This document shows positions 52,243-60,526 of a stretch of DNA of 64,000 nt, piece after piece. Under the pieces are notes generated by a model. It did not search any database. It was not told the origin of the DNA and worked only from the letters and a program-made list of their open reading frames with translations. Each line of letters starts with the position of its first letter. Position 1 is the stretch's first letter. A program made the translations under genes and the position numbers. Source of the DNA: Allobosea psychrotolerans (lineage in GTDB: Bacteria > Pseudomonadota > Alphaproteobacteria > Rhizobiales > Beijerinckiaceae); NCBI RefSeq assembly GCF_002917105.1, contig NZ_PQFZ01000022.1, positions 1 to 64,000 on the forward strand, given 5' to 3'.

Positions 52243-52260
52243 CGGCGCGCCGGAACGCTC

Positions 52261-52506
52261 ATGCTCATGCTCGACATCTTCGCCTGGCTCGTTCTTGTCG
52301 TGCTGCTGTTCAGCACGATCGCCGTCGTTGTCCTGCTCGCCATGCTGCCGGGTATGATAGCGCGGCGGCGTGGCCACGACGCGGCATTCGCCGACGCACT
52401 TCCCGCCGGCTCCGTCGGAGATGCCGCGATCTTCACCGAGCGGGTCCAGCCCGCTCATCTGATCCGCCGGATCATCGCGATCCTCAACTACGTCAACCCC
52501 TTCTGA
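52261..52506 (+). CDS. Small DUF3302-like inner-membrane protein
   Basis: This 81-residue protein has one long N-terminal hydrophobic stretch (residues 4-31: LDIFAWLVLVVLLFSTIAVVVLLAMLPG) followed by IARRRGHDAAFADALPAGS, which recalls the PGxIARxRxHPxAxAI pattern of DUF3302 proteins. The C-terminal second membrane segment of that family is weak here. Its role is unknown. It lies 18 bases after the barrel gene and 32 before the DUF1254 gene. Confidence 0.6.
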   Translation: MLMLDIFAWLVLVVLLFSTIAVVVLLAMLPGMIARRRGHDAAFADALPAGSVGDAAIFTERVQPAHLIRRIIAILNYVNPF

Positions 52507-52538
52507 GCCGTCTGGGCCTTCGCCGGGAGAACATCGTC

Positions 52539-53978
52539 ATGACAAACTCCTCCTCCTCCATCAACAGACGGGCCCTTCTCGCATCGCTCGCGAGTCTTGG
52601 TGCGGGAGCCTCCCTGGGCCTGACCGCGAGTCCCTGTGCCGCCCGGGCGGCCGAGCCCGATACCCTGCGCGCGATCGCGAAGGAGGCAACGATCTGGGGC
52701 TTCCCGCTCGTCGACAATTACCGCATCCAGTATTCGTATTTTGCGGATCGCGGCGGCCCTGAGTTCAAGGCATCCTGGAACGTGATCGCCAGCACGGCGC
52801 GCGTCTACACGCCCGAAGACAAGGCGATCCAGACGCCGAACTCGGACACGCCCTATTCCTATATCGGCGCCGACCTGCGCAATGAGCCGCTGGTGATCTC
52901 TGTGCCCGCCGTGGAGGCCGGGCGCTACTACTCGCTGCAATTCATTGACCAGTACACCTTCAACTTCGCCTATGTCGGCAGCCGCGCCACCGGCAACGAA
53001 GCCGGCAGCTTCCTGCTCGCCGGGCCGGGCTGGAAGGGGCGCAAGCCTCCGGGCGTGAAGAGCGTGATCCGCTGCGAAACCGATTTCGCCTTCGTACTCT
53101 ACCGGACCCAGCTCTTCGAGCCGGCCGACATCGAGAAGGTCAAGGCGATCCAGGCGGGTTACAAGGTGCAGCCGCTCTCGCAATTCCTCGGCAAGCCGGC
53201 GCCGGCGGCCGCGCCCGTCATCGACTTCCCGCGGCCACTCTCGTCCGAGCGGCAGCGCAATTCGGCCGAGTTCTTCCAGATCCTGAACTTCATCCTGCAA
53301 TTCTGCCCGACGCACGCTTCCGAGCGGGCTTTACGTCGGCGCTTCGCTAGCATCGGTATCGGGCCGGGTCGGGCTCTGGATATCGCCACGCTTGCACCCG
53401 AGCGGCGCAAGGCGCTCGAGGACGGCATGGCTGACGCCTGGAAGGCCTTCGCGACCTTCAAGGCCGGCGAGCTCGACACCGGCAAGCGCACTGCGGCAGA
53501 GGGCTTCGGGACGCGGAGCTTCCTGAAGCAGGACTACATGATCCGCATGGCCTCGGCCGCTCTGGGAATCTATGGCAATTCGAAGGAGGAGGCACTCTAC
53601 CCCTTCTACTATACCGATTCCGCCGGCAAGCCGCTGAACGGCAGGGACGGGCGGTATACGCTGCGTTTCGACCCGAAGAGCACGTTCCCGGTCAACGCCT
53701 TCTGGTCGCTGACCATCTATGAGTTGCCGCAGAGCCTGCTCTCGGCAAACGCGATCAACCGCTACCTCATCAACTCGCCGATGCTGCCGTCGCTGAAGCG
53801 CGATCCAGACGGGCTGGTGACGCTCTACCTCCAGCACGAGTCACCGGGGCCGGACCGCGAGGCGAACTGGCTACCCGTTCCTGCCGGACCGTTCTGGACG
53901 ACGCTGCGGCTCTACTGGCCCAAGCCCGAGGCACTGGATCGCCGATGGAAGCAGCCGGCGCTTGTTCGTGCAGCCTGA
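52539..53978 (+). CDS. Tat-exported DUF1254/DUF1214 protein
   Basis: This 479-residue secreted protein has a twin-arginine signal (NRRALLASL) and mature start near residue 38. It carries the N-terminal DUF1254 domain (AIQTPNSDTPYSYIGADLRNEPLVISVP, about 100-130) and the C-terminal DUF1214 domain (YTLRFDPKSTFPVNAFWSLTIYE). The family is widespread in proteobacteria and has no firmly known function, although both domains form a beta-rich fold. The second secreted copy just downstream suggests a two-protein system. Confidence 0.85.
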   Translation: MTNSSSSINRRALLASLASLGAGASLGLTASPCAARAAEPDTLRAIAKEATIWGFPLVDNYRIQYSYFADRGGPEFKASWNVIASTARVYTPEDKAIQTPNSDTPYSYIGADLRNEPLVISVPAVEAGRYYSLQFIDQYTFNFAYVGSRATGNEAGSFLLAGPGWKGRKPPGVKSVIRCETDFAFVLYRTQLFEPADIEKVKAIQAGYKVQPLSQFLGKPAPAAAPVIDFPRPLSSERQRNSAEFFQILNFILQFCPTHASERALRRRFASIGIGPGRALDIATLAPERRKALEDGMADAWKAFATFKAGELDTGKRTAAEGFGTRSFLKQDYMIRMASAALGIYGNSKEEALYPFYYTDSAGKPLNGRDGRYTLRFDPKSTFPVNAFWSLTIYELPQSLLSANAINRYLINSPMLPSLKRDPDGLVTLYLQHESPGPDREANWLPVPAGPFWTTLRLYWPKPEALDRRWKQPALVRAA

Positions 53979-53994
53979 CAGAAGGGAACCGATC

Positions 53995-55026
53995 ATGAGA
54001 AAGACATTCGCACTGGTGGCCGCGGCCGCCATCTTCGCAAGCTGGTCCGCTCAGGCGCAGGCTCCCCAGCCCAAGCCGGTGCCCGTCAATGTCGAGAATT
54101 TCGCGCGGGCCGAGTCGGACCTCTATTTCGCCGGCATCGTCAGGAACGGCGGCTTCGGCAAGTTCGATCACACGCGCGAGCCCGCGCCGCTCGACAAGCA
54201 GACCGTCATTCGCCTCAACCGGGACACTCTCTACTCTTCCGCGGTGTTCGATCTCGATGCCGGGCCGGTCACGATCACGGTCCCCGATGCAGGCCGGCGC
54301 TTCATCTCGATGCAAGTGTTCGACGAGGATCAGTACACCCATCGGGTCGCCTACAAGCCGGGCCCCTATACCCTGACGCGCGAGAGCGTCGGCACGCGCT
54401 ACGTCGCCGTGGCGTTCCGCACCCTGGCCAATCCGGCCGACAGGGACGACATGAAGCAGGCCCATGCGGTGCAGGACGCGATCAAGGTCGAGCAGCCCGG
54501 CGGGCCGGGCAAGTTCGAGATCCCGGCCTGGGACCAGGCCAGCCAGAAGAAGGTCCGCGACCTGCTGATCGCGCTCAGTGACACCCTGCCCGACAAGAAC
54601 CGGATGTTCGGCACGCGCGCGGAGGTCGACCCGGTCCGCTTCCTGCTCGGCGCGGCCTCGGGCTGGGGCGGCAACCCCGACAAGGAGGCCGTCTACCTCA
54701 ATGTCGTCCCGGAGAAGAACGACGGCAGGACGGTCTACGGCCTGAAAGTGCCGGCGAGCGTGCCGGTCGACGCCTTCTGGTCGGTTAGCCTCTACAACAA
54801 GGACGGCTTCTTCGAGAAGAACGAGTTCGGCGCCTATTCGCTCAACAGTATCACCGCGAAGAGGGGCGCCGACGGCGGCGTCGACATCCAGTTCGGCGGC
54901 TGCGATGGCGCGCTTCCCAATTGCCTGCCGGTTATGGAAGGCTGGAACTACATGGTCCGCCTTTACCGACCCCGAGCAGAAATCTTGAACGGTACATGGA
55001 TCTTCCCGGCGGCCACGCCGAAGTAG
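53995..55026 (+). CDS. Secreted DUF1254/DUF1214-type protein
   Basis: This 343-residue protein has a Sec-type signal peptide (cut after SAQA, near residue 22). It shows the compact version of the DUF1254-DUF1214 pair: VIRLNRDTLYSSAVFDLDAGPVTITVP (about 65-92) and KVPASVPVDAFWSVSLYNKDGFFEKNEFGAYSLNS (about 255-289). It lacks the long C-terminal lid of the upstream copy. It lies 16 bases after that gene with an AAGGGA site and ends the operon. Together the two may form a complex in the periplasm, which is inference. Confidence 0.85.
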   Translation: MRKTFALVAAAAIFASWSAQAQAPQPKPVPVNVENFARAESDLYFAGIVRNGGFGKFDHTREPAPLDKQTVIRLNRDTLYSSAVFDLDAGPVTITVPDAGRRFISMQVFDEDQYTHRVAYKPGPYTLTRESVGTRYVAVAFRTLANPADRDDMKQAHAVQDAIKVEQPGGPGKFEIPAWDQASQKKVRDLLIALSDTLPDKNRMFGTRAEVDPVRFLLGAASGWGGNPDKEAVYLNVVPEKNDGRTVYGLKVPASVPVDAFWSVSLYNKDGFFEKNEFGAYSLNSITAKRGADGGVDIQFGGCDGALPNCLPVMEGWNYMVRLYRPRAEILNGTWIFPAATPK

Positions 55027-55442
55027 GCCGCGGCCTGGCAGAGCCGGTGCCGGGGCAGAGGCTTGTTCGGTAGATGGCTGAGGCGGCACGACGAAATAAA
55101 GCACCGCCGGCTGTGAATGTTCGATTGAGGTCGGCACTCCGATCGGATTGCGCAGCAGCCCGATCGGCGTGCGCTCTGGTCCCTGGACACCACATTCCGA
55201 AATCTGGGAATGGGAGAATCCGTTCGTAACGAAGGTCCGGTTCTGGCAAGCTCTCAACGTCCGAAACTGTCGCAGCACGAGACCGCTGCCGAAGCCGACT
55301 CAGCCCAGACTTCCCGCAAAGCGCTCGGCCAGCTTAGCAGCGAGGCAATGTTGGCTCCGCACAGAATTCTCCTGTCTCGGAGTGGCACGGCGCCGCCTCA
55401 CGCAAGTGTCCGGTCCGAGACCGGCTCGACAGAGACTGGGCC
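55027..55442. other. Gene-poor region after the DUF1254 cassette
   Basis: About 415 bases in which no frame gives recognisable protein. Short ORFs here (for example 55148-55594 and 55210-55446) have no family resemblance and look like debris. The aldo/keto reductase remnant starts at its end. I see no tRNA, terminator or repeat of note in it. Confidence 0.5.
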
Positions 55443-55867
55443 TTAAACCTTCTCTATCGCGAGGAGGAATGGGAGATGCTCCCGCTCTGTATCGCGGACG
55501 GGATTGCCGTCGTGCCATGGTCGCCTCTTGCGCGAGGGCGGCTGACCCGCGCCCGGGAGGATACGTCGTCTACGGCGCACGCCGCGGCCGATGAGGTCTG
55601 GAAGGCCCTCTGCGCGAAGGCCCAGGAGGCGGACCGCATGGTCGTCGGCCGCGTTGGCGAGATCGCGGAGCCGCGCGGCATTCTACGCGCGCAAGCCGCG
55701 CTGGCTTGGCCGCTTCACAAGAAGGCGTGACGTCTCCGCTCGTCGGTGCGACCAAGATGCACCAGCTTGAGGATGCGCTCGCCGCCGTGGACGTCAGGCT
55801 GAACGGAGAGGAGATCCGATCACTGGAGGAACCCTACACATCCCGCCCCCTGTCCGGATACCAATGA
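55443..55867 (+). pseudogene. Aldo/keto reductase remnant with a frameshift
   Basis: The sequence encodes the C-terminal third of an aldo/keto reductase. The first frame reads LNLLYREEEWEMLPLC, GIAVVPWSPLARGRLTR, AEIAEPRGILRAQAALAWPLHK and then meets TGA at 55728. After a one-base loss the rest continues in another frame as SPLVGATKMHQLEDALAAVDVRL through EEPYTSRPLSGYQ and a stop at 55865. The catalytic N-terminal two-thirds is missing. It is a truncated, frameshifted gene. Confidence 0.8.
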
Positions 55868-56092
55868 GCTTCCGGCTCGGACAATCGCGCTGATGGTATC
55901 GGTCGGCGAATTGGCCGATCGTCAGGCGGCCTTGCCCAAGCCCGCTCCGCGCCAGCAGGCTATCGAAAAAGTCGGCCGCATCGGCCGATCTTAGCGACTT
56001 TGGTGGTTTTATCGGACAAGGTTCTCTACAGGATCCACGGCTCCCACACAGGCTCCTTGCGTATCGCGCTGTGTTGGCTGCGGCTATGCATC

Positions 56093-56152
56093 GAGAGCGT
56101 GTTCGGGCGAAGTGGGCACCGGTTCGCCCGACGACAGAGCGTGAGAGCAAAG
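56093..56152. repeat. Dispersed palindromic repeat, copy B
   Basis: The core GCGAAGTGG, then ACCGGTTCGC after two variable bases, matches copy A at 2534-2554. GTTCGGGCGAA (56101-56111) is complementary to TTCGCCCGA (56122-56130), giving a hairpin. It lies in a gene-poor stretch between 55868 and the hutD-type start at 56167. I could not assign a gene to the roughly 230 bases upstream of it. Confidence 0.65.
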
Positions 56153-56166
56153 GCTAGGGTTGCACG

Positions 56167-56769
56167 ATGAGCGATGCGAGCTTCACCCCGCTTCCGTCCG
56201 AGGCCTTTCGGCGCACGCCGTGGAAGAATGGCGGCGGCGTCACCATCGACATCGCCGACGCCTATCGCGAGGGCGCCACGCCGGGCAGCTGGGATGGCAT
56301 GATCTGGCGCTTCGGCCGCACCAGCATCGTCGCGCCCGGGCCGTTCTCCGATCTTACCGGCTATGAGCGCCTGCAACTCGTCATCGCCGGGAGCGGCCTC
56401 GTCCTCGAAACGCCGGCAGGCGAGATCGATCTGCGCAGCCCCTTCAAACCCGCCCGCTATGATGGCGGCACACCGATCATCAGCCGTCTCGAGAACGGCC
56501 CTGTCGAAGTGGTGAACCTGATCGCCGACAGGGCGCTCTGCGAGATCGACCTCATCGTCGCAATGGCGGGTCAAAACGCCGCGCTAAGCGCAGGCACCCA
56601 TGTCATCTACGCGCCGGAGAATGCCTTCACGGGCTCCTGCGACGGAAAGCCTGTCCGGATCGCGCCAGGGCAGGCGCTATCTGTGAAAGTCAGGATTGCC
56701 GTATCGCTCGAGGCCGTGACGGGGCTCGCCGTCGTTGCGACCATCGCCCTGCGGTCTCCCCCAGCCTGA
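56167..56769 (+). CDS. HutD family protein
   Basis: This 200-residue cupin-like HutD/Ves family protein has the opening WKNGGGVTIDIA (about residues 19-30), GMIWRFGRTSI, FSDLTGYERLQLVIAGSGLVLE and the C-terminal GDGKPVRIAPGQAL region. HutD was found in histidine-utilisation clusters and is thought to modulate hut function; no hut genes are near. Its start ATG is 6 bases after a GGGTTGC sequence. It ends 7 bases before the convergent small gene. Confidence 0.88.
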   Translation: MSDASFTPLPSEAFRRTPWKNGGGVTIDIADAYREGATPGSWDGMIWRFGRTSIVAPGPFSDLTGYERLQLVIAGSGLVLETPAGEIDLRSPFKPARYDGGTPIISRLENGPVEVVNLIADRALCEIDLIVAMAGQNAALSAGTHVIYAPENAFTGSCDGKPVRIAPGQALSVKVRIAVSLEAVTGLAVVATIALRSPPA

Positions 56770-56776
56770 CACCGCC

Positions 56777-56959
56777 TCAATGCGCGCGCTTCTTCGCGCC
56801 AGGCTTGGTCGCGGTCTGCGACGCGAGGGGATCGCTCGCCGGGAATGTACCTTTCAGCGCCTCGTGCAGATCGGCATCCCCGCTCTTGCCGCGCTTGGCC
56901 TGCTTCTGCTCCTGCTGTTCCTTGCGCAGGCTTTCCTTGGCCGGATTGACAGTCGCCAT
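56777..56959 (-). CDS. Small basic stress-type protein with FPASDP motif
   Basis: This 60-residue, highly charged soluble protein is rich in Lys, Glu and Gln (KESLRKEQQEQKQAKRGKSG). It ends with an FPASDPLASQ motif typical of a group of small alphaproteobacterial proteins that are often induced in the general stress response. ATG 56959 follows GAGGAG at 7 bases. A GGAAC-N16-CGTT promoter lies 48 bases upstream. The molecular role is unknown. Confidence 0.85.
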   Translation of the reverse strand: MATVNPAKESLRKEQQEQKQAKRGKSGDADLHEALKGTFPASDPLASQTATKPGAKKRAH

Positions 56960-57006
56960 GTGAGATCTCCTCTTTGAGACGTGCCAGACGCCTTCACTGA
57001 GGAGTG

Positions 57007-57031
57007 AACGCACAAAACCTGTGCTCGTTCC
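57007..57031 (-). promoter_or_regulatory. Sigma-EcfG-type promoter
   Basis: On the minus strand GGAAC (57031-57027) is separated by exactly 16 bases from CGTT (57010-57007), the consensus of sigma-EcfG promoters in alphaproteobacteria. The -10 element ends 48 bases before the start of the FPASDP gene. The promoter lies downstream of the histidine-kinase stop codon at 57041, so it drives only the small gene. Confidence 0.75.
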
Positions 57032-57040
57032 GCGATCGGC

Positions 57041-58390
57041 TCACCAGTGCCGTGGCCAGGCGATCCGTGCCACGAGCCCACCGCCCGGCCGCTCGGACAG
57101 CGTCAGCCCGCCGCGATGCGCCTCGGCAATGGCGCGCACGATGGCAAGCCCCAGACCGAAACCGCTGCTCTCGCGCAAGGTGCGGGCGAGATCGGCGCGA
57201 TAGAACGGCTCGAACACCTTCTCGCGATGCTCCGGGGCAATGCCCGGGCCATCATCCTCGACCACGATGGCGACAGTCTCGGCCTCGTCATCATCGAGCC
57301 GCACCACCGCCTTGCCGCCGAACTTGATCGCATTGTCGACGAGATTGGTGACGGCGCGCGTCATCTGGTCGGCATCGCACAGGGCCGAGGCGCGGATTGG
57401 CCCTTCATAGACGACGATATGTCCGAGATCGGCGAAATCATCGCAAACCGTCTGGAGCAGCGCCGGCACATCGGTCGCGACCATGCTGCCCGAGGCGCGC
57501 CCCTCGCGCAGATAGGACAAGGCCCCGCTGACCATGCGCTCCATCAGCGCCAGGTCGGCCAGGATGGCGCGGCGCTTGTCGTCATCGCCGATTTCCTCGG
57601 TGCGCAAGCGCAGCCGCGTGATCGGCGTGCGCAGATCATGGCTGACGGCTGCCAGCATCCGCGTCCGCTCATCGACGAGCCGCCGGATGCGCGCCGCCAT
57701 CGCCCCGAAGGCGGCGGCAAGCCGCTTGACCTCGACAGGGCCATGCTCGAGCGAGACCGCCTCATCGCGATCGGGATCAAAGCGGTCGGCGGCTGCAGCC
57801 AATTGCGACAGCGGCGAAACCACCGCCCGCGTCGCCCAGAGCGACAAGAGCCCGATCAGCATGGCAAGCGAGGCCAGCATCGTGATCAGGTAGAAAATAA
57901 AGGCCGTACCGCGCGGCGGTGGCGTCATGGCGGGCGGCTCGACCACCAGCCCGGTTCCGTCAGCGAAGCGCAAGGCCACGGCGGGCGGCAGCTCCCGCCT
58001 GGACTGCGCATCGCTCTCAAGCAGTTGCGCCTGCCCGAGGCCGGACAGGTCCTGTTCGAGCAACTCGAGCAAGGCCGCATCATACCTGTTCGGATTGCGC
58101 AGCGGCGTGCCCTGACCCGGCTGCAGTCGCGACAGTCGCGGATTTGCCCTGGTGGCAGCCTCGATGATGGCGGCCTTCAATTCCGGCGTCGCCGCCGCAT
58201 TGTGCAATTGAGCCAGCGACACCAGCTCGGTCACATAGGAGAAGCGCGGAATCCGACGCAGCTCCGCCGGCAGAAACGTCAGCAGCACGGCCACCGTGAC
58301 GAGATTGGCGAGGATCAGCGAACCGACGACGATGACCGCGATCTGCGCGGCGGCCCGGGCCGGCAGCAGGCGCAGCAGGAAACGCTTCAT
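57041..58390 (-). CDS. Sensor histidine kinase (EnvZ-like)
   Basis: This 449-residue membrane-bound sensor has two membrane helices (about residues 16-40 and 163-186) around a periplasmic region of about 120 residues, a HAMP-type linker (187-245), an H-box SHDLRTPITRLR with phospho-acceptor H251, the N-box NLVDNAIKF (N353) and G-boxes DDGPG (379-383) and FGLGLA (411-416). It autophosphorylates and transfers the phosphate to the response regulator upstream, whose stop overlaps its start by 4 bases. The signal is unknown. Confidence 0.95.
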   Translation of the reverse strand: MKRFLLRLLPARAAAQIAVIVVGSLILANLVTVAVLLTFLPAELRRIPRFSYVTELVSLAQLHNAAATPELKAAIIEAATRANPRLSRLQPGQGTPLRNPNRYDAALLELLEQDLSGLGQAQLLESDAQSRRELPPAVALRFADGTGLVVEPPAMTPPPRGTAFIFYLITMLASLAMLIGLLSLWATRAVVSPLSQLAAAADRFDPDRDEAVSLEHGPVEVKRLAAAFGAMAARIRRLVDERTRMLAAVSHDLRTPITRLRLRTEEIGDDDKRRAILADLALMERMVSGALSYLREGRASGSMVATDVPALLQTVCDDFADLGHIVVYEGPIRASALCDADQMTRAVTNLVDNAIKFGGKAVVRLDDDEAETVAIVVEDDGPGIAPEHREKVFEPFYRADLARTLRESSGFGLGLAIVRAIAEAHRGGLTLSERPGGGLVARIAWPRHW

Positions 58391-59103
58391 CCCGCCTCGA
58401 TCTCCGGCGAGAACATGTAGCCGCCCGACCTGATGGTCTGGATCATCTCCGGTTCGCGCGGATTGCTCTCCATCTTCTGCCTCAGGCGGCTGACGAGCAC
58501 GTCGATCGAGCGCTCGAACGGCGCGGCCGCACGGCCTTGCGTCAAATCGAGCAGCTGGTCGCGTGACAGCACACGGCGCGGCCGCTCGCAGAAGGCAAGC
58601 AGCAGATCGAGCTCGGCCCCGGTCAGAGCCACGCGTTCCCCGGCGGGGTTGAACAGCCGCCGGACCGCCTTGTCGAGCTTCCAGCCGGCAAAGCTGAGGA
58701 AGACGCTCTCACCGATCTCGGGTTGCCCCTGGGCGGAGGCCCGCCTGAGCACGGCGCGGATGCGGGCGAGCAATTCACGCGGATTGAACGGCTTCACGAG
58801 ATAGTCGTCGGCCCCCATTTCGAGGCCGAGGATGCGGTCGATCTCCTCGGCCTTGGCCGTGAGCATGATGATCGGTATCGCGCCGTCCGCCCGCAGCCGC
58901 CGGCATAGGCTCAGCCCGTCCTCGCCCGGGAGCATCAGGTCGAGCACGATCAGGTCGAAACGGCCGTCGCGCAGGGCGACATCCATCTCGCGCCCGTTCG
59001 CCACGGTCTTGACGCGATAGTCATTGTTGCGAAGGAAACGCGAGACGAGCGTCGCGATCTCGCGGTCGTCCTCGACGATAAGGATATGTGCGGTTCGGGT
59101 CAT
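58387..59103 (-). CDS. OmpR-family response regulator
   Basis: This 238-residue two-domain regulator has a receiver domain (acidic pocket D12/D13, phospho-acceptor D55 in DLMLPGEDG, conserved Thr/Lys in LTAKAEE and VKPF) and a winged-helix C-terminal domain (VALTGAELDLLLAFCERPRRVLSRDQLLD, then RSIDVLVSRLRQKME, RTIRSGGYMF). It is the first gene of the pair with the EnvZ-like sensor. Tandem 10-bp repeats 41 bases upstream fit self-regulation. Its target genes are not known. Confidence 0.95.
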   Translation of the reverse strand: MTRTAHILIVEDDREIATLVSRFLRNNDYRVKTVANGREMDVALRDGRFDLIVLDLMLPGEDGLSLCRRLRADGAIPIIMLTAKAEEIDRILGLEMGADDYLVKPFNPRELLARIRAVLRRASAQGQPEIGESVFLSFAGWKLDKAVRRLFNPAGERVALTGAELDLLLAFCERPRRVLSRDQLLDLTQGRAAAPFERSIDVLVSRLRQKMESNPREPEMIQTIRSGGYMFSPEIEAG

Positions 59104-59143
59104 CGGGCGGCCTTAAACCCAGCGCGCGGCGTGGTCGCGACGG

Positions 59144-59162
59144 AATTGTTTCCAATTGTTTC
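59144..59162. promoter_or_regulatory. Tandem direct repeats upstream of the OmpR-family gene
   Basis: Two identical nine-base units, AATTGTTTC, occur at 59144-59152 and 59154-59162, in 10-base register. Response regulators of the OmpR family typically bind such head-to-tail half-sites as two monomers on one face of the helix. The position, 41 bases before the ATG, supports autoregulation. Confidence 0.65.
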
Positions 59163-59249
59163 TGAGCGGGCTTCTGGAAAAGCCCCGATACCAGATACCC
59201 GAATCCTGGACGTCATTTCGCAAAACGCAGCGCCGACACTCTGGCGCGA

Positions 59250-59564
59250 ATGATGACCACGACCCCAACCATGTCAAATCATGTCGGCGCTGAGATCATC
59301 CCCGGCAGGATTCAGCCCGTCAAGCCGCATGGATGGCTTCGGCGCGCCGCCATCCAGCTGCTGCTGCTCGCCGGCGTCTCGCTCTGGCTGCTGATGCTGC
59401 CAGCCCTCATGGCCTATGACGGCTTGTCCTCGGGCGAGAACGGTTGCGGTCGGCGCGGCTTTCGCGACCCTGTGACCGGTCGGCCAATGCAGCTCTCCTC
59501 CGCGCCAGTGGGACCGGCCGATGCCGATGGCTGCCCGCTGCCGCCACGGGGACGCGCCCGATGA
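59250..59564 (+). CDS. Hypothetical single-pass membrane protein
   Basis: This protein of up to 104 residues has one membrane helix (about 32-54: AAIQLLLLAGVSLWLLMLPALMAYDG) and a C-terminal Gly/Pro/Asp-rich region with two cysteines. No family recognised. The start could be ATG 59250 or a downstream ATG in the same frame (59271). It overlaps the SGNH hydrolase gene by 4 bases (ATGA), so both are coupled and may act together at the membrane. Confidence 0.65.
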   Translation: MMTTTPTMSNHVGAEIIPGRIQPVKPHGWLRRAAIQLLLLAGVSLWLLMLPALMAYDGLSSGENGCGRRGFRDPVTGRPMQLSSAPVGPADADGCPLPPRGRAR

Positions 59565-60331
59565 TCCCTCGCCGCCTGTTGGACGGCGCCTTGCGTTCGC
59601 CCCCCGTGCTCGACCGTCTCGGCAAGATCGTGCTGCGCCATCCCCTCACCTTGGCGCTCATCGTCCTGCCTCTCGCCTTGCTGCTCGGCTCGCTCGCGGG
59701 TTACGGGTTCGGCCGTGCCGGCTCGGCGCCGCCCTATCGCGCGACCCGGCTTCAAGCCGTCACCGCCGATCTCGGCCGGATCGAGGGCGACTACCTGCTG
59801 GCGGCCGGCGATTCCCATATCGAGCGCTGGCCCACGCGCAGGCTCTGCGGCCTGCCGCTCGTCAATGCCGGGCTGTCCGGAGCGACCGCCGGTGCCTATG
59901 CCGATTTCCTTGCGGGACTGCCGCTGCCGCATCCACCGCGTGCCGTGATCCTGACCATCGGCACCAATGACGCCAACGCCAAGCGCTTCAGCAACGAAGA
60001 CGAGGCGGCGATGCGTTTCGAGGCCAGCTTCGCGCCGCTGCTCGGGGCCCTGCAACGCACATCCCGCATCGTGCTCGTCACCGGCGTCCCGCCCATCGAC
60101 ACGGCCAGGGCCGAGGGCTTCTCGGCGGAGGCCGCCGAGCGCATCGGGTCGCTGGCGGAGAACACCTGCAAGGCGACGAGCGGTTGCCTGGTCGCCAACC
60201 CCTTCACACCAGGCCTGCCCATGGTCGACGGCGTTCACTACAGGGATTACGCCGCTGTCTATCGCCGGATCGGCCCTGCGCTCTGCGCCGCACTCGAAGG
60301 GGAGCACGCCGTCACGGCCAGCTCGCGATGA
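59561..60331 (+). CDS. Membrane-anchored SGNH/GDSL hydrolase
   Basis: This 256-residue hydrolase has an N-terminal membrane anchor (about residues 25-48) and a serine-hydrolase domain: block I GDSHIERW with S85, Gly-rich block II (NAGLSGATAG), block III GTND (N136) and block V DGVHY (D223, H226). All four SGNH residues are present, so it should be active on an ester or acetyl group in the periplasm. The substrate is unknown. The coupled upstream membrane protein may anchor it or act with it. Confidence 0.85.
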   Translation: MIPRRLLDGALRSPPVLDRLGKIVLRHPLTLALIVLPLALLLGSLAGYGFGRAGSAPPYRATRLQAVTADLGRIEGDYLLAAGDSHIERWPTRRLCGLPLVNAGLSGATAGAYADFLAGLPLPHPPRAVILTIGTNDANAKRFSNEDEAAMRFEASFAPLLGALQRTSRIVLVTGVPPIDTARAEGFSAEAAERIGSLAENTCKATSGCLVANPFTPGLPMVDGVHYRDYAAVYRRIGPALCAALEGEHAVTASSR

Positions 60332-60526
60332 GCCGAGGCGGCGGGATCATAAAGACGAGGCGGTCGGCCACCGCGCCATGAAGCTGACGCAGACGCGCCA
60401 TGACACGTGCGGCCACGCATTGGATTGCCTGGCCGCCACACCCATCTGCATGGTCCTTTCAGGATTCGCGCCTCGGCCTGCGGCACAGCCGCGGTCTCCC
60501 GCCGACGCGCCAGAGCAGAGGCCGCC

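Noticed and set aside
56777..56959. A toxin-antitoxin partner for the small FPASDP gene
   Set aside because: No second small ORF is coupled to it and its own promoter is of the stress type.
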